A stretch of DNA of 64,000 nucleotides from Spirodela intermedia (lineage: Eukaryota > Streptophyta > Magnoliopsida > Alismatales > Araceae). A model generated the notes under the pieces. That model was not told the origin of the DNA, ran no database searches, and saw nothing but the letters and a program-made list of their open reading frames with translations. Position numbers and translations under genes: made by a program. This document shows positions 1 through 12,055 of the stretch, in pieces; the first letter of the stretch is position 1; every line of letters begins with the position of its first letter. The stretch covers positions 315,001-379,000 of the forward strand of contig LR746267.1 of NCBI GenBank assembly GCA_902729315.2, written 5' to 3'.

Positions 1-2697
1 TCTGGTAAAGTGAAAAGATATCAGTAATAGTCTCCCTACTGCTTATTCGCGCATTCTGTCGCCCTTCCTCTTCAGTTATGGACGTGATGATTCATCGTTC
101 GTGCTTGTAAGTTGTCTGTCCACGCCGTCGTAGGTAGTGATATTTTGTGTAGGGTTTTATGGTGTTCAAAGGATATTATATGAAACTAAACTTCTGTGGA
201 CAATAATAACTTACTAAGATCTGCGGAAAGCTTTTCAGATGTACAGGTAAATGTCGAAGTGCTCTCACGTAGTAAGACAACAAGTCAGAGAAGAGAAAAT
301 GTTGCACCAAGTCTTGTGACGTAATGATTCCTGATCACCATTGAATACTCATTTATATGTAGATGGTGAAGTGACAGATGGCTAACCATTCTGCTGAACG
401 AGAAAATAGAGCAGAGTGGGACACTGAAGATGTATATTTTATGACTTCATATTTTTCCTTTCTTTTCAGAACACATTTCATTTAAACCGAGTAATATTTT
501 CATGGCGTGTCTTCAAAAAATTTATCAATTCATTTGAAGATTTGCTTTAGATTAGTTTTTTAATCTCACTACGAGATGGATAACCTACCACGTAAAGCAT
601 TGTTTTCTGCTACATGCATACTCTGCCTAGTTGCAGGCATTAATCCTGGCCCATTTTGCTTATAGATCGTTTCTTTATATGCAACATGAAGGATTAGGTG
701 ATGAAACAACTGTTGACTAGTTTTATTTTTTACCGAGTTGATCATATGTTTCGTTGCTAATGGATTTTCAGGACTTAGCAAGCGGACTACTTCTGAGGGA
801 CTCAGAGAGGCATTTGCAAAATTTGGCCAAGTTATTCAGGGTATCTGTCTCACTCCTTACACTTTTCCGCAGAAGACCTTTCTGAATGTTCTAATTGGCA
901 GCGGTCACCAATTTGCAGCTCGAGTAGTTACTGATCGCGGCTCAGGATATTCCAAGGGATTTGCTTTCGTACGTTATGCTACCTTAGAAGAAGCAGAGGC
1001 AGCCATAAAGGGAATGGATGGCAAGGTAGTTAACTGCTCTGTCTCTGTTCCTCTCTGGCTCACTCTCGCATATACTTTACATTGCTCGTTTCCTTGATAG
1101 CATGAACTATGTGGTTCTTTCTCTCTTTTCATAGTACGAACCAGGAGATTGATTTCATTGATGACTGGCTTTTTCCCAATTTGGCCTCTAGCCGAAGATT
1201 ATCTTTCTTTAATATGTCATCAAAATTAGTGGAGGTGATGATTAATTGAACTGTTGGTTTGGCGGGCCTGTTAACTTATTGACCTTGGACCCTGTCAAAA
1301 TCTGGCCCTAGACTAGTTTGATATCATGTGTAGAACCCAACCCCTGCCCATTTATCTCTGAGCTATGGCCGAGGATGAAGTCCGAAAATAGAAACTAGGT
1401 TTTTTCTTGCACACATCTCTAAGAGGTTTGCTCTAGAAGCCCACTTCTCTACCATAGTCTAGTAGATGATACTGGATGATTACCCCTCCTCTTCCCTGAG
1501 ATTTAATTTGATGGTATAATCTCGTTCATTATATCCATAGTATTGTTGTTGAAATCTTTTATAAACTTCTATGATCATCTAACATGTTTAATTATATTTT
1601 AATTTCGGATAATTACTCTGACGTTTGCCCTAATTTCTTTCCAGTTTCTTGATGGATGGGTTATTTTCGTGGAATATGCTCGACCTAGGCCGCCTCAGGC
1701 GTCCAACAACCCCCCACCTTCTTCCTACCAATCCCAGCCTTCGTATGGTAACTACAGCAATTCAGCCGCTGGAAACATTCCTGGGAACCCACAGCCCCCA
1801 CCTTATACCAACTTCACTAGCTTTGGCTCTGAAAACCCTGATTCCCCACCTTCATCACAATCCAATGGCTACAACAATGTAACACCCGATACAACCCAAT
1901 CCCCTCCTAACACCAGCTTCACCAGCTTTGGCTCTGAAAACCCTGATTCCCCACTTTCCTACCAATCCAATGGCTATAACAGTGCAACACCCGGTACCAA
2001 CCAATCTTCCCACTTCACCGGTTTCAGCTCTGAAAGCCCTAATCCCCCACCTTCCTACCAACCTAGCGGCTACAACAATGGGGCACCTGGCACAACCCAT
2101 TCCCCCTCATACACCAACACCGGTTTCGCCTCCCAGAACCCTAATTCCCCTCCTTCTTACCAGTCCAATGGCTACAACAGTGCAACATTTGGTACAAACC
2201 AGCCTTCCAACTTCACCAGTTTCAGCTCTGAAAACCCTAATGCCCCACCTTCCTACCAATCCAGCGGCTACAACAATGCAGCACCCGGTACAACAACCCA
2301 ATCCCCTCCTTACACCAACTTCACCAGTTATGCCCCACAAAACCTTAATTCCCCACCTTCCTACCGATCCAGCGGCTTCAACAGTTCTGCCCTTGAGAAC
2401 CCTAATTCCCCACCTTCCTACCAGCCCAACAGCTACAGCAATGCCCCCACAGAAGGGCATCCTCAGCCTCCTCCTTCCTTTCAGCACAACGGCTACAGCA
2501 GCTCCCCGCAGCAAGTGAACCACCCAAATCAGTACAACTACCCAAGTTCATCTCCTTCTTACCAGTACAACAATGGCGGCAGTCCTCATCACCATAGCGG
2601 CTACCAAGACCCATCTCCTCCGTGCCCTCCTCCCTCTGACAGCCATGGGAGCTCAGAGATGTCTCAGCCTGAACCAGCTTATCAGTATGGCAGCTGA
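1..2697 (+). CDS. RRM RNA-binding protein with Pro/Ser/Tyr/Asn-rich repeat tail (5' partial)
   Basis: The first four bases (TCTG) look like the end of an exon followed by a gtaaag donor. Joined to 772-840, 919-1025 and 1645-2697 they keep frame and rebuild one RRM: VSGLSKRTTSEGL, then RNP1 KGFAFVRY, then the closing strand FLDGWVIFVEYA. The family is the plant organelle-type RRM/GR-RBP group, which binds single-stranded RNA; several members act in mitochondrial or plastid RNA editing. The N terminus, where a transit peptide and RNP2 would lie, is left of the window, so location is unknown. The last exon encodes about 350 residues with no glycine-rich tail. Instead there are about six degenerate 34-36-residue repeats built on SENPxSPPSYQSxGYN, then a His/Gln/Ser-rich end. 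The stop is TGA at 2695-2697. The RRM call is firm; organelle function is inference. Confidence 0.85.
1804..2460 (+). repeat. Coding tandem repeat (about 105 bp units) in the RRM protein tail
   Basis: About six degenerate units of roughly 102-108 bp each encode a version of TSFxSENPxSPPSYQSxGYNx. Two shorter units follow. Substitutions are spread through all copies and the frame is kept, so the array looks old and selected for protein composition. It makes a low-complexity, tyrosine- and asparagine-rich, prion-like segment. Confidence 0.8.
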
Positions 2698-3109
2698 ACC
2701 GAAGGAGATTGCAGCATCCTCAACGGACATTGATACAATTATAATTATTATAATCTTATTATATTATATTTAGCCCTATGGTTTTCTGTGCTTCATGTGA
2801 TCAATGGGCAGTTATTGCCTCTGGAAGGGAAAAACCGGACACGCTGAGTCAGTTGTGTGTGGTGACGATTCTTGAGAACGTTTATAGATCGGAGTCGATT
2901 TAAGGAAGATGGATGGTCTCTGGTGTTTGACTTGGGACAGGTTTTGACCTATCTTCTTTCTTCTCTTTTTTCTTTTTTTTTTTTTCCATATTTGGGCTTG
3001 GAAGCCGCCGTCAGATTTCCCCATGCGTGGTGGTGCTGCTGCTTTTTTGCCATTTTTCTGATTTTCATCGGTTTCTTGTCTTATTATTTCTTCATCGATG
3101 CATTCCTCT

Positions 3110-3164
3110 TCATTTATAGATCCTGCCCCGGCTTTAAACCTTGATGTGGGCTTGAACAAGCTGT

Positions 3165-3257
<93 letters not shown>

Positions 3258-3600
3258 TAGATCCTGCCCAGCTTAAAAAAGCGGAATCTTGACGTGGGCT
3301 TGAACAAGTTGTGCTCTCTCTCTCTCTCTCTCTCCTCAATTATAGCTCCTGCTCAGCTTATAGAAAACGGGATCTTGATGTGCTCTCTCTCTCTCTCTCT
3401 ATCTCTCTGTGCATCTAGGAGTTCAACTTAGAGTTGGTTTAGCTAAACAGAAATGCCCGAAATATAGACTCTTGGATAATGCCCAGGATAAAGAAAACGG
3501 AATCTTGATATGGGCTAGAACAGGTTGTGCTCTCTCTCTCTCTCTCTCTCTCTTCCCAGGAGTTCAGGAGCTGTTCAGCTTAGAGTTGGTTTTGGTAATT
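3110..3600. repeat. Compound repeat: four degenerate units each ending in (CT)n
   Basis: A unit of the form cctgccc-agctt-aaa...aatcttgatgtgggctt-gaacaagttgtg followed by (CT)n occurs four times. The copies begin near 3119, 3259, 3345 and 3480. The first (CT)n, 3166-3254, is an uninterrupted 89 bases; the others are 15-25 bases. A flanking module, gagttc...cttagagttggttt, appears at 3419-3440 and again at 3560-3593. Confidence 0.8.
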
Positions 3601-3963
3601 AAAAATAAAAATGTATGAAAAATAGGCTGTTGGGGGCGTCTACGATGTCAGGTGACCGTTGAGATGTCTATAACTCGCTAGCTTGAATCGAAAAACCCCA
3701 ATATCCTATTTTCTTTTATTTATAAAATGAAATCATACGCATTTTTCAGATACTATAAATAATTTATCGTGGGGAGGACGAGGGGTGGAGATACTGCAGC
3801 TTTTCTTCTCTCGGGGTGTTGCAAGCGTCATAATCCTCATAATACGTTGAGCTCATATCGTTAATGAGGATCAGCCGCTGACCCCATAAATATCTTCTGC
3901 TTCCCCCTTTCCGCCGTCTCTTTCGGACGAGGGTTTTAGGCTTTGCCTTTCGCTGTCGCCCTC

Positions 3964-3976
3964 TCTAAAACCCTAA
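3964..3976 (+). promoter_or_regulatory. Telo-box (AAACCCTAA) in helicase leader
   Basis: The motif AAAACCCTAAC lies about 90 bp upstream of the helicase ATG. Telo-boxes are common near transcription starts of plant genes for translation and organelle biogenesis. The motif is directly visible; its function here is inference. Confidence 0.4.
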
Positions 3977-4061
3977 CGCGTTCCTCCCGCTCCTCCCTAG
4001 GGTTGCCACTCTCGACCTCTGCTCCACGCTCTTCCGTCCCTGCCGCCCTTCGCCGAGGAAG

Positions 4062-7000
4062 ATGAACATTCTGATCCGGCGATCTGCCTCGGCCGTGGGC
4101 GCCCCGGCGTCGCGGCAGGCGCTGGCGGCGCTGCTTGCGGCCGACCTCCCGGTCTTCTCCTCGCTGGCGTCACAGGCTGTTGCTCCCTGGTCGGGCAACG
4201 GGGATGGGGCCCGGCGTTTTGGCGGACGTCTCGCTGGGGGGGCGATGGGGCTTGGGTGGCGCCGGGATTTCCATTTCTCGGCGGGTTCTCTGGAGTTCAG
4301 AGCCTCTGGCGTCTCGTGCGCGGAGTACGCCGTGGACGAGGCGCCCTTTTGGGAGGAGGAGAGATCGAGGGCGGCACCCGCGGATGAAGGTCTTGAGATC
4401 GCGAAGCTGGGGATCGCACGCGAGATCGTTGCGTCCCTGGCTCACAAGGGTATCGCAAAGCTCTTCCCAATACAGGTGAATTTTCGGTCCACGATCTGTA
4501 CCCTGGCCCGTGAACTAGCTCTCATACCTTTCCTCTTTCTATACTCCTTTTTCATAGCTTTTCTAGTTTGCTACTGTAGAAATAAATAACTTATGTATGA
4601 TCTGTTTCCTTTATTGAATCTCCCGCGAATATTCATATGCCTTTTCGTATGTGAATTAGAGTTACTCAACTTCAGGCTTACTAATTTGATGCGCCTGGGG
4701 TTTATGAACACTAAAATTATAGACTCGGATGACGGAAAGTTCACGTGAATATGATTTAGAAACCACGGGCAGTGAGTTATATAGTTCCGTACAAGTCCTA
4801 AAGAAGGTAAGATTATTACGAGACAGTACTGGGAGTAATTACCTACATATACGAAATTATATGGAAGAGCTTTTCTTTAATCACCACATTCAGGTACCCT
4901 TCAGCATCTGGATCTCTATCTTTCTGTAGCAAAAAGAATATTTAGCTGGTTCTAGGCATCAAACTTCGTTTTTGCAGCAAAAAAAATTGTGATTCTTTGT
5001 TGTGTCTTCAGTTTCTGTAAGGGAAATCTCACCATATTATCCAGTCACTGCAGTGCAGCTGTCGACCTGATTGGAGGAATTTGATGTCTATATACGAATG
5101 CCACGTAGTTGCAGTTGTAGGTCTAAGCTTAGGCATAGAGTTATGTGCCAAAGGGATGCTTGTTTCTACGAATGCCATGTTAGTGCATTCAGCTGGTTCC
5201 CACATTTTTGTTGAGTCTACATCTGTTGCAGCTTATGTTCTACGCAATAGTTGAGAAAGAAAGTCATGTGGACGTCTTCAAGACCGTATTCGCTCATGTT
5301 TTTCCGCGAGCCTTGTCGTATTTTGTCATAGATGGTTTTTCCAACAGTGAAGCCCATGTCTGAATCAATTAGGATTTGTTAAGGGAGGGAACTAATTGAG
5401 TGGATGCTGCCATTACGAACCTGAACAATAGGGACACAGGAGGTAAGGTGGAGCTTAATTCCAGTTTGGACACCTTTCTCCTTTTTCTTCTACCCAGTAT
5501 GATGGTGAATTGGATGACCCACATATGAATTGATGACTTCAAACACATGAACACGATAAGTTTAATTCGATGGAGGGGAAAAACTGTAGAGTCATGCTTG
5601 CTGAGGAGTTCCTGTTTTTGATGAGGTTCACTTGTTGTCACAAACCTGTTGGTGATCCTCTGGCTACTAGTGTATCGATTCTAATTATTATTAAGCGAAC
5701 GGGGTTGACCACTGATCGGTTAATATCCCTTGTTACTTTTTTCCGTCAATTGAATGGATGAACACTAACCTATCTCCAGAAAATTGATCCATCAATCCCT
5801 TGCTGGAGTAACTTATATGTTAGCAACTAAGCATTATCTGCTGTCAAACCCGTACGAGTACATGTTGGGCAATTTACATCACCATCTTTTATGGTACATC
5901 CGGCCAGATAAAAAGACACAGAGTGTTAAGGAGCGTAAGGAACGTAGTGAGGTGCAAAATATTGCGACTGATGGTTGCAAATATGGCGCAGAATCTTTGC
6001 ATCAGATCTAAAACAACCATCAGATCTATGCGCCGACGGACTTCTGTTGGTTTCAGTTGGACGAAAATTTCGCACTAGACCATTGCAGGATTATCGAAAA
6101 GTGCTGGTTGATGTTTGGCGTTTCACCCTCTATAGAGCATTAATATATATTTCTGGAAGCAGAAACTTGAAATTGAATTATCTTGGAAAAGAGTATTTTG
6201 GATAAGGTCTTGGCCAGGGTAAACAGCAGATTACGCAATCTAGTACTTCATAGCTTTAAGTTATTTGTGTTCTTTAATGCCTCAACTTCTAACAGCTTGT
6301 TGATGAGGCATCTTTCTTGTTAGCACGTGTCTACAGTTTGAAAGGGTGCAAGTCTCCTGTTTTTAGTGGCCAGTTTCTTGTTGCTGATTCATTTTCTCTC
6401 CATTTATAGAGGGCTGTTCTGGAACCAGCAATGCAGGGACGTGATATGATCGGTCGTGCAAGAACAGGAACGGGCAAAACTCTTGCTTTTGGGATTCCTA
6501 TCATGGATAAAATCATTCAATTCAATGCAAAGAATGGGTTCGTACCAGTTATCCCTTTTTGCCTCCTATTCAGAAGTTTATGCGTTTCGCTGCTGAACCC
6601 TTTTATCCGTTACTGAAATTTTCAGGTGTGGGAAAAACCCTTTGGCATTAGTTCTGGCGCCTACCAGGGAACTTGCTAAGCAAGTGGAGAAGGAATTCAA
6701 AGAATCCGCTGGAAACCTGTATACATTATGTGTCTATGGAGGGTCACCCATAGGACAACAGATGAGGGCACTGAATTATGGTGTCGACGTGGTTGTTGGA
6801 ACACCAGGTCGCGTCATTGATTTACTAGGGAGGGGTGCCTTGAATCTGAGAGAAGTGCAGTTTGTCGTCCTGGATGAGGCTGATCAGATGCTTAATGTTG
6901 GATTCAAAGAAGATGTTGAAAAAATAATGGAAAGCTTACCTGAGAATCGTCAGACAATGCTGTTCTCGGCAACCATGCCAACCTGGATAAGAAACATCAC

Positions 7001-9227
7001 CCGGACTTACCTGAAGAACCCAGTTACCATCGATCTTGTAAGTATCCATCCCGTTGTCTATGTTATTATCAATATTATCAATGAAAATTGTACGCCATCG
7101 GTCACATCCATGCATTGTTAATTATATGCCTATGTTCTTTATTTCTCTACCATATGCATAGCAGTACTTTGGGTTTAGAGTGCGTGGTTCAATACACTAA
7201 GTTGTTTTACTGCGTGTTGAACTTCAATACACTAAGTTATTCTATTATTTTTCTTTTGCATGTATTCGATTCGAATTTCGCAGCGGATTAATCGATCAGC
7301 GCATAGATGCTCTTTCCAGAACATGTTATCTCGATGTAATAGAATCATTTATGTGTAATCTCTGTGTGATAGATCATTCATTTTCGAAAAGAAATTATTC
7401 TATTATTTTTCTTTTGCAAGTACTCGATTCGAATTTGGCAGCAGATTAATCAATCAGCGCATAGAAGCTCTTTACAGAATATGTTATCTATATGTAATAG
7501 AATCATTCATGTGTAATCCTTGTGTGATAGATCATTCATTTTCGCAAATAAGTTATTCTATTATTTTTCTTTCGCAAGCATTCGATTCGAATTTGGCAGC
7601 AGATTAATCGATCAGTGCATAGATCCTCTTTCCATAATATGCAATAGAATCATTTATGTGTAATAATCTCTATGTGACAGAATCCCTATTTGTAATCTAT
7701 GTAATCTTCTATACTGTAGGTTGGTGATTCTGATCAGAAACTGGCAGAAGGGATTACTCTCTATTCTATCACATCAGATAACTATGGAAAGGCGTCGATT
7801 GTTGGCCCACTGATAACAGTACGTGCATGATTGTCTGAATTATCATTCAAGTTACCTCTTATTCCATCTAATTATCGTGTGATGACATTCTTGCTTGCCA
7901 TTTTAGGAGCATGCAAAGGGGGGGAAATGCATTGTTTTCACCCAAACAAAGCGTGATGCTGACCGGCTGGCCTATTTCATGGCGAAGACTCACAAATGCG
8001 AGGCTCTGCACGGCGACATATCACAGAGTCAGAGGGAGAGAACGCTCGCTGGTTTTAGAGATGGACACTTTAATATCCTAGTGGCAACCGATGTCGCTGC
8101 CCGGGGGCTGGACATTCCCAACGTTGACTTGGTATGATCTTTTGACCTTTTGCATCTAAGATCTGGGTATTGGTATGAGTTCCTACGCTATCTTGAGTGC
8201 CCCATATGATTATTGTTGAAAGCTCTCTAGGATCTCAAAAAACAGTCTGAAAAGAATATATATATTTTAATGATACTTTGGTGATATTACTATTTCCTGC
8301 TTACTCTGATCTTGATCATCTGATTCGATTTACGATACTAGAGATTAACTTTTTTAAGGGTTTCCTATGCTCAGTTGAGTGCCTGGGCAGTAGATTCTTA
8401 TTTGAATTATTGTTCTTGGGTGATCTGCCGGGCAGTTCTCCTGATCATCATCCTCTTTATCCGTCTCCAGGTTATTCACTATGAACTGCCCACCACGTCT
8501 GAGATCTTCGTCCATCGATCTGGCCGGACGGGCCGGGCCGGCAAGAAGGGGAATGCCATCCTCATTTACTCCGAACAGCAGTCTCGGGCCATCAGGCAGA
8601 TCGAGGTTGACATCGGATCTAAGTTCAACGAGGTGATCATGGCTAATAATTGGGCGAAATTATTAAATATATCATGTAGATGATATTATTTTATGGGTGT
8701 CTGATATTTGCCAAAATTTCTGTTTATTTTTGTTCTAGCTTCCAAGGATTAAAGCCGAAGGTGGAATGGAAGACTTCTTCGGTGGCCTGAGAGGTGGCCC
8801 TCCCAGTTCCTTTGGAGGCGGGCGAGGTGCTGACTCGGGCTATGGCCGCTCGGGCAGCTTCGGCGGTGCGGGATATGGCCGCTCCGGTGGTTTTGGTAGC
8901 AGCGGCGGTGGTGGCCGCTCCAGCAGCTTTGGGGGCCGATCCGGCAGCTATGGTGGGTCAGGATTCGGTGGCCGCTCTGGCGGTGGCAGTGAAGTAGGGT
9001 CGGGCCGCTCCGGCTCATATGGTGGATCAAGTCCCTCCGGCGGCTTTGGCGGCGACTCTCGCTCCCGTGGCAGCTTTGGGCGTTCCAGTGGCTCCGGTGA
9101 TTTTGGCTCACTCCGCTCAAGGAGCTTCGGTGATGGTGGCTCAGGCAGCTCTGGCGGCTTCGCAAACCTCGGCGCCGGGCTGTTTGACAGTGCCGACAAG
9201 TTCGGCTCAGGAAGAAGATCCTCCTGA
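4062..9227 (+). CDS. RH53-like: DEAD-box ATP-dependent RNA helicase, plant mitochondrial RH53/PMH type
   Basis: Exons are 4062-4475, 6410-6537, 6626-7037, 7720-7818, 7907-8131, 8471-8632 and 8739-9227. They sum to 1929 nt and encode 642 aa. An Arg/Ala/Ser-rich N terminus that looks like a mitochondrial presequence comes first. The Q motif (GIAKLFPIQ) closes exon 1. Motif I ARTGTGKT, Ia PTRELAKQ, Ib TPGR, II DEAD and III SAT follow, then [11 protein letters not shown], motif [13 protein letters not shown] and motif [12 protein letters not shown]. All catalytic motifs are intact. The last exon encodes a Gly/Ser/Arg-rich tail of GRSGSFGG-like repeats, as in Arabidopsis RH53 and RH9. These proteins remodel mitochondrial RNA, aiding group II intron splicing. 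Intron 1 is long (1934 bp). The helicase call is certain; mitochondrial targeting is inferred from the family and N terminus. Confidence 0.93.
4476..6409 (+). other. Long first intron of the helicase gene
   Basis: This 1.9-kb AT-rich intron runs from gtgaat to tttatag. It splits the Q motif from motif I. The short reading frames inside it have no recognisable domain. I see no mobile element in it. Confidence 0.75.
7237..7715. repeat. Triplicated ~158 bp direct repeat inside helicase intron 3
   Basis: Three head-to-tail copies begin near 7237, 7395 and 7552 with ttattctattatttttctt. They share attcgattcgaatttggcagc, gattaatcgatcagcgcatag and tgtgatagatcattcatttt modules. Copies differ by scattered substitutions; the third is shortened. 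They fill most of the 682-bp intron between exons 3 and 4. Confidence 0.85.
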
Positions 9228-9317
9228 GGAATCAGCCCCATAAGGTTTCTGCCTAAGAAGCAAACCCCACACACCTCTCTACTCACCATGCATGATCTTT
9301 CTTCATCTGATTATGAA

Positions 9318-9350
<33 letters not shown>

Positions 9351-11542
9351 TACTAACCAACCATATGAAATAATCTTAATATGAATTCATCATTATCATC
9401 ATCATCATCATCATCATCATCTAACCAACCATGCATGATCTTTCATCATCTTAGTATGAATTCATCGTCATTATCGTCATCATCATCATCATAATCTACT
9501 AACCAACTATGCATGATATTTCTTCATCTTAGTATGAATTGATCATCATCTACCTTCGTTTCCCACTCTTTCTCTGAATGCAGCTGCTGCAACGAGGGAG
9601 AGAAGCACACAGTTTTTAGCTTTAAACACAGGCCTATGGCGGGGTGGGCGGACCTCCATGAAAGAAAGAAATCTCCATGGCTGGACCTCCATGGCTGACG
9701 TGGGTCGCGCCTTCCATCTGCATGTATATGCTGTTCTTCGTCTTTTTCCGGTATCCGGCCCCTCCTCTCTCTCTCTCTCTCTCTCCCTCTCCCTCTTAAT
9801 CTTTGTATAATTAGGGTTTTGCTGCCATTCATGTGGTTCTGAGGACCCTCTGAGATGACCCACCCCCCCGGGTCGGATTTACTCTTATATATTATATAGT
9901 GGAGGCGCATGGAGTTGCCATGCTTCTCTCTCTTTCCGTATTTGAATGGGTTTCTCTCTCTCTCTCTCCATCTCTTTCTGTGACGGAGTGGAGGGCGTCG
10001 GCAATTGATCGAACGGGTCGTAGGCGGTAAGCCAGGGCTCTTCGAGGGGTGTCCGTCTGTTGACTCTGCGGGTTGACCAGTCGTCCCCGCTAGCTCACGC
10101 ATTAGCCACCGTGTAGATGTTCTGGTCAGCTTCGCAACTACAGCGCTCCTCCTCGGTCGCAGCCTCCATAGTTGACCCGGTGGCCGCCTGCTTTAGAACT
10201 CTCTCACGAGCTAATGGGCTCAGGAGAGGCCTACCCCGGCCCGCTTTCGTCAGGTCCTCCTTATTTCTCGGGCCTTATTAAAGAAATTAACTAGTGTTGG
10301 GCCCATACAGGCCCGTTGATGTAGCTGATGACATGCTCGGCTTTTTAATAATAATAAATTATTATTTAAAGAGAAAAGACCCTCCGTGGTCAAGATTGAA
10401 TATATTTATTTATAAATCAGGTATTTAAAGCGAGGTTCCAAGCATTAATTGGGTGGGACGGGGGAGTTAAAACTCCGGAGGTCAACGCTGACTCAAGGGC
10501 CTGCGTTGGCTCACTGAGTTTGACGCGTCCGAAAAAGGGTCGTGCAGTGGACACGTCCAAGGTCCTGGCACGTCAAGCGGGTCCCACGAGGCCCCACCGG
10601 TGGAGTAGGAACTCGGTGTGTCGTAAACCGATTTCTGGCACCTCCCGCGCCTGACTCGGTCTACCGTTCAGCGTGGAACATTTCTTCTCCGCTAGTAAGT
10701 TTGCCCTACGTCATGGGCTCTCTCTCTTTCTCTCTGATCGATCGATGTGGTGTGGAGGAGTCAAGGGGGCTCCGCCAAAGCTGCGGCCTTTCCCCATCTT
10801 TACGTCCCTGTTCCTGAGCCCCTTCGGATTAATTATGGCGGCTGGCAGTATAAATTACAGAGATGTCCGGAATGGTGGAACTCTGCAGGGTTCGGGTAAT
10901 CGTTCCCCACCAGATTGACCAGGGAGGAGGCCTCCTGCTCCTCCTCCTCCGCCTCCGCCTCCGGCCTCCGTGCCCCTTCAGATTGACCACTCCCTGGCTT
11001 CTTCTTCTTCTTCTTCCTCTTCTTCACTGGTAAGTCACTTCCCTTCTTCCCTAGCGCACCATTTGGCTTTCTTTCGATCATCGCCGGGGGGCGGATTCCC
11101 CGAAGAAATGGCCTAATTTCTTGCGGACGATGCAATCTGACCCGCTGATCGGAGGAACCCATGTTGCCCCTCAACAACGAGGTGGACGATGTTCATCCTT
11201 CCCTGCTAATTCCTCCGCATCAACCTTGTATGGTGCTGAAATATATATGCACCATGTATTGGGAAATATATAAGTCGCCTTTTTCAGAGCAATTCTCTAC
11301 TCTCCCTCTCTACATCTGGAACTCCTCTCGACCGCCATGAATCCCCGTCCATGGTTCAACTGTTCTTCTGAATCGTGGGTCGGAACCAAAAAACTTGCCC
11401 AAGGTTTTTAAATTCTCATTTTTTTTCAATAGTTTGACAGCGCCCCTCGGATATTCATAATTTTTGGTATCTTTGGACTGTTTTTTGCTGGGCAGAATCA
11501 AATTTTTGATCCCGCAGAGCATCTCTGGAGGACAGAAGAGTA
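9228..11542 (+). other. Intergenic region between helicase and kinase
   Basis: It holds the helicase 3' flank with a CAT-rich repeat (9284-9560), pyrimidine-rich stretches near 9770 and 9950, and an AT-rich gap around 10280-10440. A GC-rich segment (10440-11030) rich in TTGAC/GTCAA W-box cores comes next, then a CT/CTT-rich probable leader. No coding region is supported; the minus frame at 10833-11177 is a shadow of the leader. A leader intron (gtaagt donor at 11030, cccgcag acceptor ending 11517) is plausible. Confidence 0.55.
9284..9560. repeat. Four ~70-80 bp tandem units carrying (CAT)n, 3' flank of helicase
   Basis: Units of the form accatgcatgatctttc-ttcatcttagtatgaattcatc followed by a CAT triplet run and ctactaacca repeat four times. 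The triplet runs are at about 9319-9350, 9388-9421 and 9470-9494; the fourth copy has lost its run. If the transcript extends here the repeat lies in the 3' UTR. Confidence 0.8.
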
Positions 11543-11999
11543 ATGATTTGCTTCTCCTACATGTTCAGAAGGAAGAGGATACCGCAGGGATTATCAGCCC
11601 CTCCTGATGAAGGTGAATATTTATTCCCAAGTATGATATAATATGATATATATATATATATAAGTGCATGCGTATGATCATTTTGCATATTTTTCCTATA
11701 AAAAAAGGTTTTTAAACTGAATACGCGCTCTATATTTTTTCAGAAATTCCGGGCATCCAAAGGTTTAACATCCTGATTATTTTGCATATTTTTTTCCTAA
11801 AAAAAAAGGTTTTTAAACTGATTGTGCTCTCTGTTTTTTTTCAGAAATTCCGGGCATCAAAAAGTTTAGGATGTTCTCTTATAAGGAGCTGAAGAATGCC
11901 ACTGAGAATTTTAGTCCCGCGAAGAAGATCGGCGAGGGTGGCTTTGCCTGCGTCTACCAGGTAATTTTACATAGTGCTCGCGTTGACTGTACAAAATTC

Positions 12000-12055
<56 letters not shown>

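Larger units (their letters stand above)
2698..4061 (+). other. Intergenic region: 3' flank of RRM gene, compound repeat, helicase promoter and leader
   Basis: From 2698 to about 3110 this is AT-rich 3' flank with no gene. A compound mini/microsatellite occupies 3110-3600. From about 3860 the sequence has a TATA-like tataaat (3887-3893) and a pyrimidine-rich GC-rising leader up to the helicase ATG at 4062. The long minus-strand reading frame across 2812-3339 is only the (GA)n repeat read as Arg-Glu. Confidence 0.6.

Noticed and set aside
1928-2523. Second plus frame and minus frames over the RRM tail
   Set aside because: They are frame-shifted readings of the same repeats. The frame that continues from the RRM exons is the real one.
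2812-3339. 175-codon minus-strand frame rich in Arg-Glu
   Set aside because: It is the 89-base (GA)n microsatellite read as RERERE with chance flanks.
9319-9494. Possible CRISPR-like or satellite array
   Set aside because: The units are degenerate, contain triplet runs, lack spacers and occur in a plant genome; this is a small minisatellite.
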